64,000 bases of DNA from the NCBI GenBank assembly GCA_025201765.1, contig MU623421.1, forward strand, positions 105,558 through 169,557, given 5' to 3'. The position numbers were made by a program, and so were the translations under genes. Positions 46,868-58,224 of the stretch are shown here, piece after piece (within the stretch, counting starts at the first letter, position 1; every line of letters starts with the position of its first letter). The DNA comes from Daldinia sp. FL1419 (taxonomy: Eukaryota; Ascomycota; Sordariomycetes; Xylariales; Hypoxylaceae). A model generated the notes under the pieces. That model had not been told where the DNA came from. It saw only the letters and a list, made by a program, of their open reading frames with translations, and made no database searches.

Positions 46868-49800
46868 ATGCCACCCAAGAAGAAGGGAAACAAGAAGGCG
46901 GCCGACGACTGGGAGGCAGAATTAGGCGAGTCGATAGCACCCGCGAACGGAGATGGCACCACCGCTGCCGCTGCGGCACCCGAAGAGAATAACGAAGAGG
47001 AGGATGCACCAGCGGGTGGCCTCATGGCAATGATGAAGAAAAACAGAGAGAAGCGAAAGAAGAAGGGTTTGTCAGAGGATTTCGTTGACGGCGGCGACGC
47101 TTCTGCTGAGCCCGCACCCGAGGCGGCGGCTAAAGCCCCTGTAGAAGCGACAATGGAAGATGAGTTCGCATTGCCCGAAAAGAAGGGAAAGGGTGGGAAG
47201 CAAAATAAGCAGCAAGGTGCCAAATCTGCGGCAGCTGACGACGAGGAGATGGGAGAGGGCGGAAGGATGTTAACCAAGGCCGAAAAAGAGAAGTTGAAAA
47301 AGGAGCGAGAAAAGCAAAGGAAAAAGGAACAGGTAAGTAATGATTCACCTGTCTATAATTCGGCTCCATGTCTAATTCGGAATCCCCCAGGCCGCAAAGA
47401 AGAAGACAACCACACCCGCCCCAGCCCCTAAGGCTGCCGAACCCGCGAAACCTGCGGTCGAAGAGAAGAAAGACACCCCTGCGCCCGCGCCCGCGCCTGC
47501 AGCCGAGGCAGCTGGAGGTAAGAAGGGAAAGAAACTCCCCCCGCATCTACTGGCTCTCCAGAAACAGCAAGAAGAATTACGACGGAAACGAGAGGAAGCC
47601 GAGCGTTTTGAAGCCGAAGAAAAAGCTAGATTGGAGGCACTTGAGAAGGAAGAAGCTGAAGCATCTAAGCGGAGAGAAGAAGAGAAAGCTCGCAAGAAGC
47701 AAAAGGAAAAGGAGAGGATCGAACAGCTAAAGAAGGAAGGCAAGTTTCTTACCAAGGCACAAAGAGAAGAGAAGGCCCGCAATGAGAGGAAACTTCAGCA
47801 GATGATTGCTGCTGGTATCAAGGTTGGACCATCAGAAGACGGCGAGGAGAAGAAAAAGAAGGTTGTCTATGACAGCAAGAAGCGAGGCAAGAAGAGTGAC
47901 CAAAAGGTAATTTATAACGCTGCGATACTTGTCTCATCCAAATATTTCTTACAGTCCTTAACTAACTATTTACTAGGTCGACGAGGAGAAGGCCTTAGCT
48001 GAAGCTGCTGAGCGCGCAAGGCAGCAAGCTGAAGCCGCAGCGAAGGAAGCAGAGGCAAAGGCTGCTAAGGCGGCTGCTAAGGCGGCTGCCAAAGCCGCCA
48101 AAGAGAAGGAGGCTCAAGAGGAAGACGTCGATGAAGATTGGGAGACGGCTGCTGCCGCCGTAGAAGAGAAGGTAAAGGACAGCTGGGATGCTGATTCGGA
48201 TGACGAAGAAAACGCACCGGCACAAGCCAGTCAAGAAAAGGCGTTACCTTCTCGGCCCAAGCCTGAATCAGATGAGTCTGAATCCGAGGATGAATCTTCC
48301 GAAGACGAAGCCCAGACGGCGGCACGTGCTGCGGAAGCTCGACGAAAGAAAGAAGCCGCCGAACGACGAGAGAAGGCCCATCAAGCCGCCTTGGCTGCGA
48401 GGTCCAAGGATAACCTTCGTTCCCCCATTTGCTGTATTCTAGGACACGTCGATACGGGAAAGACGAAGTTGCTGGATAAAATCAGACAGACCAACGTCCA
48501 GGAAGGCGAAGCCGGTGGTATTACCCAGCAGATTGGTGCGACATATTTCCCCGTCGATGCCATTAAGCAAAAGACTGCCGTTGTCAACCCGGACGGAAAA
48601 TTCGAGTTCAAGGTTCCAGGTCTCTTGATCATCGATACCCCTGGTCACGAGTCTTTCTCTAACCTCCGATCCAGAGGTTCATCCCTCTGTAACATTGCCA
48701 TCTTGGTGGTCGATATTATGCACGGTCTTGAACCCCAGACACTTGAATCAATGAAACTCCTTCGAGACCGAAAGACGCCTTTCATCGTTGCACTCAACAA
48801 GATCGATCGTCTTTACGGCTGGAAGAAGGTTGATAACAATGGCTTCCAGGAGAGTTTAGCACTTCAGAACAAGGGTGTCCAAAACGAGTTCAGGAACCGA
48901 TTGGAACAGACAAAGCTTGCGTTTGCCGAGCAAGGTTTTAACGCCGAGCTCTACTACGAGAATAAATCGATGGCTCGATATGTATCTCTAGTACCAACCT
49001 CAGCACACACCGGCGAGGGTATTCCTGACATGTTGAAGCTAATCCTCCAACTGACCCAAGAAAGAATGGTGGGATCGCTCATGTATCTGTCCGAAGTCCA
49101 GGCTACCGTTCTTGAAGTTAAGGCTATCGAAGGTTTCGGTATGACTATTGATGTCATCTTATCCAACGGTATCCTTCGAGAAGGTGATCGGATAGTAGTA
49201 TGTGGTGTAGAGGGTGCCATCACCACCAATATTCGTGCACTCTTAACACCGGCTACTATGAAGGAATTGCGTGTCAAGTCCCAATATGTACACAACAAGG
49301 AAGTCAAGGCAGCTATGGGTGTCAAGATTAGCGCGCCGGGTCTTGAAGGTGCTATTGCAGGTTCGCGACTGCTTGTCGTTGGCCCCGATGATGACGAAGA
49401 AGATCTTGAAGAGGAAGTCGAATCCGATCTCAACAAACTATTCAGCCGCGTTGCCACGACCGGTCGTGGTGTTAGTGTACAGGCTTCGACTCTGGGTTCA
49501 CTCGAAGCTTTGCTCGACTTCTTAAAGGACTGCAAGATTCCAGTTGCAAACGTTGGAATTGGCCCCGTGTTCAAGCGAGATGTTGTCCAATGTGCAACTA
49601 TGCTCGAGAAGAGTCCTGACTATGCAATCATGCTTTGCTTCGATGTAAAGATTGACAAGGAAGCACAGGCATACGCAGACGAGAACGGCATCAAGATTTT
49701 CACTGCTGACATTATTTACCATCTCTTCGATGCTTTCACCAAGCATATGGATGAGCAGCTAGAAAAGAAGAAGGAAGAGTCTAAGATGCTGGCAGTGTTC

Positions 49801-50263
49801 CCCTGTGTCCTCAACACTGTTGCCGTCTTCAACAAGACGGGCCCTATTGTCGTGGGTGTTGACGTGGTGGATGGTAACCTCAAGGTCAATACCCCGATTG
49901 CTGCCGTAAAGCAAAACCCGACAACTGGCGCCAAGGAGATCATTAGTTTAGGAAGAGTGTAAGTGGCATCATGACGCAGTGAAATCTTTTTATCAGCTCG
50001 ACTAACAATCACGTAGGACTTCAATTGAAAGAGACCACAAGCAGATCCCGGTTTGCAAGAAAGGTCAACCTTCGGTTGCCATCAAGATCGAGATGGGTGG
50101 CCACCAGCCCACATATGGTCGACAACTTGAAGAAAAGGATGTGCTCTACAGTTTGATATCCCGAGCTAGCATCGACACACTCAAGGAGTTCTACCGGAAG
50201 GAAGTGTCAAACGAGGAGTGGCAGCTCATTATCAAGCTCAAGCCTCTGTTTGACATCAACTAA
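46868..50263 (+). CDS. fun12: Translation initiation factor eIF5B (IF2 family GTPase)
   Basis: eIF5B is the GTPase that joins the 60S subunit to the initiation complex. Four exons, 46868-47332, 47391-47906, 47977-49958 and 50017-50263, give 1069 residues; introns are 58, 70 and 58 nt. The first ~470 residues are the charged Lys/Glu/Ala-rich arm typical of eukaryotic eIF5B (MPPKKKGNKK, long EKARKKQKEKERIEQ helices, acidic DESESEDESSEDE). The GTPase domain follows: P-loop GHVDTGKT at ~483-490, switch I with GGITQQIGA, DTPGHESF at ~547, NKID at ~601. Domains II-IV come next (EVQATVLEVKAIEGFG, VGIGPVFKRDV), and the end LKPLFDIN is the family's C-terminal helix. Alternating splice phases close the frame exactly. 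Confidence 0.95.
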
Positions 50264-51487
50264 ATGGTATCTGGCAGTATAAAAAGGGGTATTAGGATCG
50301 AGGAATTGGCGTGCATTTGAGGACGGCTCATGAAAATCATGGGAGCGTTGCATTTTTCCAATTTTTTCGAAGGCCGATGGAACAGGAGGCCATAAAATAG
50401 TTCGTTATACGAACGGGGTTCTTACGCATTCTAGAAAGAAGAACGATGGCTGGGTGGCTTGGTAGCTTGATGCCGACTTGTAATCACCGAGTCGTGCCGA
50501 ACGGGCCGAGATCTCTCGTCTCATACGTTAGGTAGTGTAAGTATTAGGGAATCTTCGACTGAATTATCCAAGGACGTTCTTGTGTTCTTATTGAGTGATT
50601 CTTATGATGCTCCTAGTAACCTTGGCCACTATTTCCCTTCTTATTGTACTTCATTGCACAGCAATTGCTGATCCTAGGTACCTAATCCGCAATGTCAAGA
50701 TATTATCGTCAAATGAAGCAGGGGCCCGAGTCAAGTGCCCGTTAAACCTCTTACCAACCTTAAACCAATGCCTACAGACATAATATGTATATCGAGCCTA
50801 TCACTTCGTTTCTCGTTTCTTTTATCATTATTTTTAATCAGATGAATCCTCCGGCTGGAATAGCCAACTATTAAAAACCTCAACTTAATCGTTAGGTACT
50901 ACACAACATACATCGGATGTCAAGCACGGCAGTAAGTTGTGTAACATTCTAACTACTTTACTCAACGGCGACAGAGATATACGTGAACCAAATTGATTTT
51001 TGAGGTCACGTACTCCCTCGAGATAAGAGTCTTAAAACACTTTATGCTAACTTGGTGTTTAGCACATACCTGTGACGTACGCAATTCGTAATACCGCTGA
51101 AGCATTCCGTAGAAACGCGAATGTCAGACTGGCGTTTGTCTCTCACATGTAGGTGGTTAATATAGTTTGCCGAAAGCTCATTACGCAGGTATTTACGTTT
51201 GGTTACCTAGGTAAATATCACAAACTAGAGACGGCCCGAGTAAGGTTAAGATTGAATTATCAATAAGTAGTTTATTCATCGGAATTTCTATCCTGAATTT
51301 GCCCAGAAACCGACCAAGCTAGCAAGCAAGCAAGCAAACTTTTGTGTACCCCAAAGATGCATTGATTGTATAAGACCTTGAAGAGAGAGTGAGGAAAGAT
51401 ACAAGGGCGTTTTCGCTTATTTGTCCAGCTCGCGGGAGACAACGATAACCGAAATCAGATCCCCTAGGGGTGAGCGTGGAGGGCGGC
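50264..51487. other. Convergent intergenic region, no gene recognised
   Basis: About 1.2 kb between the ends of eIF5B and the BYS1-family gene. No open frame with a domain. Three and a half AAGC units (AGCAAGCAAGCAAGC) occur near 51321-51337. Confidence 0.5.
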
Positions 51488-52078
51488 TTAAGCGCAGAGA
51501 TCAGCCTCCAGGTCGACGGGCTGAGGGCAGCCGTAGACCTTCTTGTGGTCGGGAGTGCTGTAGCAGTCGGCTTGGCCAGGGGCGCAGTCGAAGATCTCGC
51601 AACCCTCGCCGGGGGTGAGGATGTTGTGGGAGTCGGCGAAGGGGTTGCCCCACTCGCTGCTGAGCTCGTCTGAGGAGGGGATGTTAGCGGATGGTTCGGA
51701 TGATACGTCTGCCAAGGCGGACGTGGAAGTTTACTTACAGTAGGCATAGTCGGGGTTGGAGCTGAAAGAGTAGCCGAAGAAGAGAGGGCTAGAAAGGGTC
51801 TTGGTGGTGGCGATCTTGATGGTCTACGTGGGCTGTTAGCTTGGTTTGGCTCTAGAACGGCGGAGAATTGGTGAGAAACTAACCGAGCCAGAGGGGTGGA
51901 AGTCCTCAGAGAAGGTCTCTCCGGTTTTGACAGTCTGCAGAGATCCAGCGGAGCTACCGTCGTAGGGGTATGATTGGACGTAGACGGTCGAAGCGCAGTT
52001 GTTATTGACGATGGCCTTCTGGGCAGAGACGCCGGAGGCGACGAGGGCAGCGCCCATGACGGTAGCGAAGAACTTCAT
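51488..52078 (-). CDS. Secreted BYS1-domain protein
   Basis: The family takes its name from the Blastomyces yeast-phase-specific protein 1; members are small secreted fungal proteins with unknown biochemical role. Exons 52078-51884, 51823-51739 and 51669-51488 give 153 residues; introns are 60 and 69 nt with CTAAC branch sites. Residues 1-19 form a clear signal peptide ending VSA-Q. The mature part starts KAIVNNNCASTVYVQSYP, the family's usual opening (thaumatin-like beta strand), continues through TIKIATTKTLSSPLFFGYSFS and closes with a Cys-rich end (GEGCEIFDCAPGQADCYS, VYGCPQPVDLEADLC). About six cysteines in the mature chain suggest disulfides. It stands alone next to a gene-poor stretch with unusual repeats upstream, so it may be condition-specific. 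Confidence 0.87.
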
Positions 52079-52333
52079 TTTGGCGGGTTTGGGAGTTGGG
52101 AGTTGAGAGTAAAAATTACTAATTAAGATTGTTGAGATGGTTGGTCTTGGAGATTAGGTAGATATTACGATCGAGATTGAAGCTGCTGGCTGCTGGTGAT
52201 GAGACAAGAAAATAAATCTGCAGATCAGCGAACGAGGACAGGCAGCTTATATAGGATTTGTCGACAACGTGACGCCTAAATGGTCGGTTAATGTCCCAAT
52301 GTGTCTTTGGCGGTAGGGTCGACGCCCGTTCAC

Positions 52334-52368
52334 GGTCGTGGTCGTGGTCGTGGTCATGGTCGTGGTCA
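52334..52368 (+). repeat. Hexanucleotide repeat (GGTCGT), about six units
   Basis: Nearly perfect GGTCGT units, one with a C-to-T style variant (GGTCAT), about 260-290 bp upstream of the BYS1-family start codon. Confidence 0.8.
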
Positions 52369-52387
52369 GAGGCGAACTCGCTCCATC

Positions 52388-52417
52388 GCAAATACGAATG
52401 CCAATTCTCGTATTTGC
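52388..52417. promoter_or_regulatory. Perfect 10-bp inverted repeat upstream of the BYS1-family gene
   Basis: GCAAATACGA (52388-52397) and its exact reverse complement TCGTATTTGC (52408-52417) are separated by 10 bp, about 310 bp upstream of the start. The geometry would suit a dimeric regulator; no known consensus is recognised. Confidence 0.4.
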
Positions 52418-53517
52418 CTTGGACACGAGGTCGGGGTTGGCATCGTAGATCCAATCAATAACCGGGTTTTCGTCTGGGGGTCCCGGGTTCCCCGCAAAAA
52501 AAGAGGCCCGAGCCGGTTCCGGCTGATGTGCCGAATTCGCCTTATATGGGAATTGGCTTGCTGCCTCGTTGGTGAAGCTACGAAGAAGGTGTTATGTCGC
52601 GAAGGGATACAGGACGATCTCTTTGTTTGTGTCGATTAGCTATAGGCTTATCTGAGACGGAGGATTATACTAGACTCCAGTCATGATGATATTCTTCTAT
52701 ACAAGTCTTTGTTCGAGGTGTCTCGGTAGTCCCGGGTAAGCCATCTCGCATAAGCTCCTCATCTCGATACGTCTCGACGAGCGCAGGAATCTTTCTCGTC
52801 ATCTGAACGGCGCCCACCAATCAATTCGTCGAGTAACCACAGCTGCAGCCTCACCGCTTATCCCGTCGATATAGCTGAAAGATCGATTATGCAACGATTT
52901 GTCTTGGCGACAGAGCAGAGGGAGGAGAATACGGAGAATTTCTGGGGCTTGGTGCTGGCGCTACTGGCTTGATCTTGCTTGGAAGTTGACGCTCCGTCGG
53001 CACTAATGCTTACCAAGTTTATTCTACGGATTGTTACATCAGTTTGCATAAGGCTAGTTATCTGGAATGTAACTGAACTAGGAGTTATTTGTCGAATCTT
53101 TACGAATAAAGACGACAGTTTGTAGCTCATGTTTGTACGTGTACATCCAGCAACGATGAACGATGGGGTATCCCACTCGCTCGCCTCCAAGGTCCTCCTT
53201 CGGGGAACATATCCCCAAAGAAGATCTAGCGAATCCCAGAATGCTGCGGCTTGTTAAGGGGTCCACGCAATTGGATGAGAGCTAGGCCGACATCCGACGT
53301 TCCATCCCGACGTCAATATTTGCCGAGACAGCAATACTACCTTACCTAGGCCTGCGTGTGTATGTATGTATGTAGGTATGTAAAGACAACAAACCTTTCG
53401 GTCCACTGGAGCGTATTCCGTACCTGGCTTTTGGGACCCTCGATACGGCGCATAGCTGTCGCGTATTTGTTGTCACCGCTAATTTTAACTAAAAAGAAAC
53501 GAGAGGTTTAGAATCGT

Positions 53518-53543
53518 TTGCCGTACGAAATATCGTACGGCAA
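53518..53543. repeat. Perfect 11-bp inverted repeat with 4-bp loop
   Basis: TTGCCGTACGA (53518-53528), AATA, TCGTACGGCAA (53533-53543). The arms match exactly. It lies in gene-free DNA and could be a hairpin-forming site or a protein-binding palindrome. Confidence 0.75.
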
Positions 53544-53774
53544 CATGTCTTTATTCCTACTAGCGGCTTCACGATGTAGCAGGGGGTGGAACTCCACTTC
53601 TTCCGTGTGATTGTTGTTATGCTGTAATACAATTTAGTTTGGAAACATGGCAGCTTCGGGTATGTAGACGTAAACGAGTGTTGCAAAGATAGAAGAATAT
53701 CTTTGGCAGTGGGAAGTCTGGTCTAGAACAGACGTATGAGGCGAAATGGGATGACTTGGGCTGATGAGGACCCT

Positions 53775-54050
53775 TGACACCTCAGCAAAATTTGCGGCGC
53801 AGGCGAAACTATTAGTCCGCTACCTAAGGATATTAACGCAGTTTGAGGTTAGTGGCTAGGTAGGTAGTTAAAGGAACTGTCTAGGAGTAATACGAGGCGA
53901 GGCGTCTTAGTGAGAATATATATAAGCCGGACTTCCCCCCTATTACCCTTGAGCAAGGGTCTAGTTACTCAAATATATCTTACTACTGAATTCCCATTCA
54001 TTTCGAAAGAGGGCATTCGCCTAAACCTCGGACTCGCCACGTCGGTGTGA
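53775..54050 (+). mobile_element. Possible solo LTR
   Basis: A ~276-bp stretch begins TGACACC and ends GGTGTGA (a 6/7 terminal inverted repeat), contains a TATATAAG box at about 53919 and a CCTTG-AG-CAAGG hairpin at about 53948, then a T-run just beyond its end. These resemble LTR promoter layouts, but no target duplication or second copy is seen. Confidence 0.25.
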
Positions 54051-57000
54051 TTTTTGCTTGTCGGATTTAGATTCACAACTAAAGCAAGGCAATTTGGAAA
54101 CCCTTCTCAATCGACAAGAGAACTAACCGTTAGACAAACAAGGTTCACTCGGCCGGTTTTAGTCCTCAGCTTTCGTGATTGATACTTCAACAGTAAAGCA
54201 AGCCTAAACATCTAAGGTCTGGTGTTGCCAAAGGATTTGACGACTGTTAGTAGGAAGATACCCAGGTAGGTAGGTAAGTAAGAGGTTAACGGTCTAATGT
54301 TGGAACCTATCGCGTACATTACCAATATAACCTTTTGGACCGTTGGCTTTTCCGCGATCTTCACCCCTCTTAGCGTATATATCTAGACCCCCTATTGTTT
54401 GCATTGGGGGTATTGTATCCGGTAGACGCTATGAGGGTATAGTATTATTGGCGTTAGGTATAGGGTGATACGTTTTTATTATTATTATATCAAGTATTAA
54501 TTGCATCAAGTCAGCGTAAATAGATAAATATCACTTATTAGAGAAATCAGTGCTAAGAATATGAATTCATTATAGAAGTCCTTGGTAACAGTAAAGACTT
54601 CTCAAGCTATTCCTGTCTGTCAGGGTGCAAGTGGATACTAGTCAGGAACAAATATAAGGGGCACTGCACGCCCTTATTAGATGTTAGAAGGTCAAGTATA
54701 GATATTTCGATACTATCGCATGATTACTATATATCAAAGGAGCTGATGGCCCCAGAATTCGCTCTACATGTAGTCTCACTTAAAGGTGTTTCCAACTTCC
54801 GTACTCTATGTTGATATGGGCTTAACGATGTAGCGAGAATTTATGAGGCGTTGCATAGTATATAAAGCGTAATTATTAGCCCATAATTACAGTGTCGTTC
54901 TTTATGTGACATGAAGTTTAAATATTTTCAAGCGAGTTCGATTGAAAATAATAATTAAAGGTAGAATTATTCGGTATGTATATACTAACCATAGTAACAC
55001 TCCAAATGCCTAACATCATGTCATTATATACAGTATATACCTACCTAGGCAAATAAGATTGTACATTAATGGGTTCGGGGAGTGCTCTGGGGTAGGTATA
55101 TACATATTATTATTAGTGAGACAATGCCGGATTCGTGCGAACTTCTTCCATCTTCGAGATCATTTATCGAGAAAATCGTGATATAGAACAATTTATCTCA
55201 GTATTAATGTAGAGTTCGTGGCATGGCCCAATACGAGGAACTATCGGGTGTCTTCATAAATGATCGTCAGCATCTGTCAGGATTCTAGTTGTCTTACAAA
55301 TGCAACAAAAGACTTGTTCAATATGTAAGAGCTTTGTAGTTCTATAGTTAGTTGGAGTTCCTCGTGGAGCAATGTTGTTTCCTCGTTTATTGGTCCGCTT
55401 CATGACAGCATCTCCTGAATCCTTATCATTCCTGAAAGATGTTTCCCAGACACCCAATATTTACGAGCCTCCAATACCTTTGACTTCTTTAGAAATCCAT
55501 CATGTCAAATATAAATCGTCTCCAATCTTTAAGCATTGTCAATCTAAGCCCTCAATGATAGTGAGGGATTCATATGATGTCAACTCTAGAATAAGAGGTA
55601 GTAGATTGGATTGTAAGAAGGTTAATTTTTGAAGTAAGGGGCAAGAATAGTCGTACCCACAGGTGGAATGAATTAGATAGTGGCTCGATCGTACCTATAA
55701 GTACCTAGGTATAAGTTAAAATGAACGTCGCTGATCGTAATTCGGTGGAGAAGATCTGAGGATGGAAAGACGCGGACCTTAACTCCTATTTCCTCTTAAA
55801 CTCCTTGTATCTCCAGTCATCGCCTAAGCTGTAAAGTAAATACCCTTGCCACATAATAAGCTTATAGATATTGTTGATAGATATGTAGTTCTTGTGGTAG
55901 TTATAATTTGCAACGCGCTAAGTTCGCGGATTTGGCAAATTTATACAGAACGGTAGGTTAGTCAAAGAGGCGTAAAGCTTAGAACCTATGGGCAGATGTT
56001 GGCCCTAGTTTTTCAATTATATGATTAAATTGAAATCACGAAACTGTAAAGAGTTATAGAGATGAGCATGCCGGACTGGTAGAAGATCGATTGATGAGGG
56101 TGGAGAGGTATTCTCGTAGAGTTGATGATTATTTGACAGTATAGTGTTTAAGGGACGGTTAATACAATACTACCTATAACTCGCGGGAAACTACGAAAGA
56201 ATTATTGCGGGTGACATACTTTGAATAAACTATTTCAATTTTATTTCGATAATTTAGTGCACCAGGAGATAGAGAGAGGCTGCGAGATATCTGATGTAGT
56301 GAATGGGAGAGGCTTTCTCTTCGCATCGTGTATAAGTGCGAAAAGTACTGTACCTAACGTAGTAGATATGAATGAAGAAACATATTAAACTAATTGTTTC
56401 CTCTTCAATATTAAACCTACCATCTATATTTTAATGACATGGTCACAGTCTATCTCTAATATAATTGTTACTCATACTGTATGATGAATACTAGGTCCTT
56501 CTATAGACTATTGAAGAGTTTGGAAAGTCATACTACTCGGTCATGAACTAAATCGTACTGAGGGAATAAATTATCCCAATTCTCCATCTACAATAGTTAT
56601 ACCTTATGTAGTTAATGTATTTTCCTTACTTTTCGCTAAGGTTCTTCATATCCCTCCTCTATACTACAGATCGTCACCCACGAGTGCTTAGCTTGGACGC
56701 GGGCTAAATTTACTCCGCTTTCTAAGAAATCCTCCGAACCAAAGGTGCTTTGTAATGCATTCTTTCGAGCTAAAGCGAGTTTCGCTATGGAGCGATTTAT
56801 CGCTGTGATACCCCATAGCGGGTGGGCTGCGGCAACCGAAAGGAGTATTAGCGGGAGGAAGCCCGGTTCTTGCGGAGAATCTGCCGCAATTTCTCACCTG
56901 AAACGACGGCACTATGTCCGCCTATCACCGTCATTTGTATCATGGCCTAGGAGAATGTCGGCGAAATGTTCTACACCCCTTGCGAATCTCTCCGAACCAG

Positions 57001-57120
57001 CAATGGGGCATGCAGTAGGGCCAAGAATATATATATTGATGCGGATGCTTCTCAGGTCATGATTCTCGAAGACATCTTGCTCATCAACTACCTAGCTCTT
57101 CATCGCTTCTAATCATTTCT

Positions 57121-58224
57121 ATGACTATGACCATGGCCTCATCTACAACTCCCCAGATCCTCCTCACAGGTGCTACCGGATATATCGGTGGTACCATTCT
57201 AGACCACTTCCTTAACTCCAAATCTCCGGCCTTTAGCGGTGCTACCATCTCCGTACTTTTGCGCGGAGAAGACCGTGCCGCCAAACTTACGTCAACTTAT
57301 GGCTCTCGTGTGAAGCCTATCCTGTACAAGGACATCGACGATCTGGATGCCACAGTTGCCGCTGCGGCGCAACACGACGTAGTTATTAACACCACCCTTG
57401 GCTTCCACCCTGCTTCCGTCCAGGCAGTAATCCGTGGTCTCGCCCAGCGCAAGGCGGCAACGGGCCGCGACACATGGCTGATCCATACGTCTGGTGCCTC
57501 AAACTTCTGTGACCATCCCATTACGAAGAAGTGGGTAGAGCCCGAAGGCCGAGAGTTTGACGATGCGAAGGATGACATTTACGGCTACGAGAAGGATCGC
57601 GAGGTGCGGGAGGGCCCGTACCACCAACGCACCACGGAAATAGGAGCCATAGATCTGGCTCTAGAACTCGGCGTCAAGTCGATTGTTATTAACAGCGGAA
57701 CAATCTACGGCCGCGGAACCGGTCTGTTCAATAAAACGAGTACTCAGGTCCCGCTGTTCGTTCGCGCCGTGCTTGAGCTCAAGAAGGGTATCGTGCTAGG
57801 AGACGGCAAGGGTGTGTGGGACCACGTGCACGTTGAGGATCTAGCGGAACTTTACCTCCTCGTCCTAGAGCGCATAGTAGCAAAGGGAGGTGAGGGCATA
57901 CCGTACGGCAAGAAGGGCATCATCTTTAGCAGCAACGGTCGGCACCAATGGCTAGACGTGGCCCAAGGGGTGGCTGATGCAGTCTTCGCAGAGGGTCTGA
58001 TCCCGAGTAATAAGCTAGAAAGCCTTACGCTCGAGGAGGCGGCCAAGTATCTATTGGATGGCCAGGCTGGACCAGAACTTGTCGAGAAGGCTGTGGTGAG
58101 CAATTCGCGGACTGTTCCATCTGTAGCTAAGAGCTTGGGCTGGAAACCAACGAGGGGAGAGGAAGCGTGGAAGCGAGGCTTTGTCGAGGAGGTTAAGGCC
58201 GAGCTGGAAAAGAGAAAACAGTGA
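57121..58224 (+). CDS. NAD(P)-binding epimerase/dehydratase-family protein
   Basis: A single-exon frame of 367 residues with an extended short-chain dehydrogenase (Rossmann) fold. The dinucleotide motif TGATGYIGG is at residues 16-24, preceded by beta-strand ILL; further family features are VLLRGED, VVINTTLGFHP, HTSGASNF, VINSGTIYGRGTG and WDHVHVEDLAELY. Fungal relatives are annotated as nucleoside-diphosphate-sugar epimerases or NAD-dependent oxidoreductases; substrate unknown. The usual YxxxK catalytic pair is not obvious: YEKDR lies in the expected area, so activity may be atypical. The frame opens MTMTMASS, and the ATG at 57133 (ACCATGG) has the best start context, so the true start may be residue 5. 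It is convergent with the DUF7136 gene. Confidence 0.8.
   Translation: MTMTMASSTTPQILLTGATGYIGGTILDHFLNSKSPAFSGATISVLLRGEDRAAKLTSTYGSRVKPILYKDIDDLDATVAAAAQHDVVINTTLGFHPASVQAVIRGLAQRKAATGRDTWLIHTSGASNFCDHPITKKWVEPEGREFDDAKDDIYGYEKDREVREGPYHQRTTEIGAIDLALELGVKSIVINSGTIYGRGTGLFNKTSTQVPLFVRAVLELKKGIVLGDGKGVWDHVHVEDLAELYLLVLERIVAKGGEGIPYGKKGIIFSSNGRHQWLDVAQGVADAVFAEGLIPSNKLESLTLEEAAKYLLDGQAGPELVEKAVVSNSRTVPSVAKSLGWKPTRGEEAWKRGFVEEVKAELEKRKQ

Larger units (their letters stand above)
52079..57120. other. 5-kb gene-poor region with inverted repeats and a possible solo LTR
   Basis: No supportable gene. Frames of up to ~110 codons (52858-53190 minus, 52301-52639 plus, 56745-57062 plus) show no domain. 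Notable items: GGTCGT hexamer repeats at 52334-52368, a 10-bp perfect inverted repeat at 52388-52417, an 11-bp perfect inverted repeat at 53518-53543, a possible solo LTR at 53775-54050, and a CCCCC/GGGGG hairpin at 54387-54411. Composition is mildly AT-rich after 54.4 kb. TAGGTAGG motifs occur near 53343-53380, 54262-54282 and 55035-55048. Confidence 0.5.

Noticed and set aside
52858..53190. 110-codon minus-strand frame starting MEASEWDTPS
   Set aside because: No recognisable domain, no upstream promoter feature, no plausible intron partners; length is within chance for this composition.
55254..55632. Opposed frames of 67 and 86 codons
   Set aside because: Neither resembles a known transposase or gene and they overlap each other; treated as chance.
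56745..57062. 105-codon plus-strand frame before the epimerase gene
   Set aside because: No domain and overlapping frames on the other strand; more likely the GC-richer promoter of the epimerase gene.
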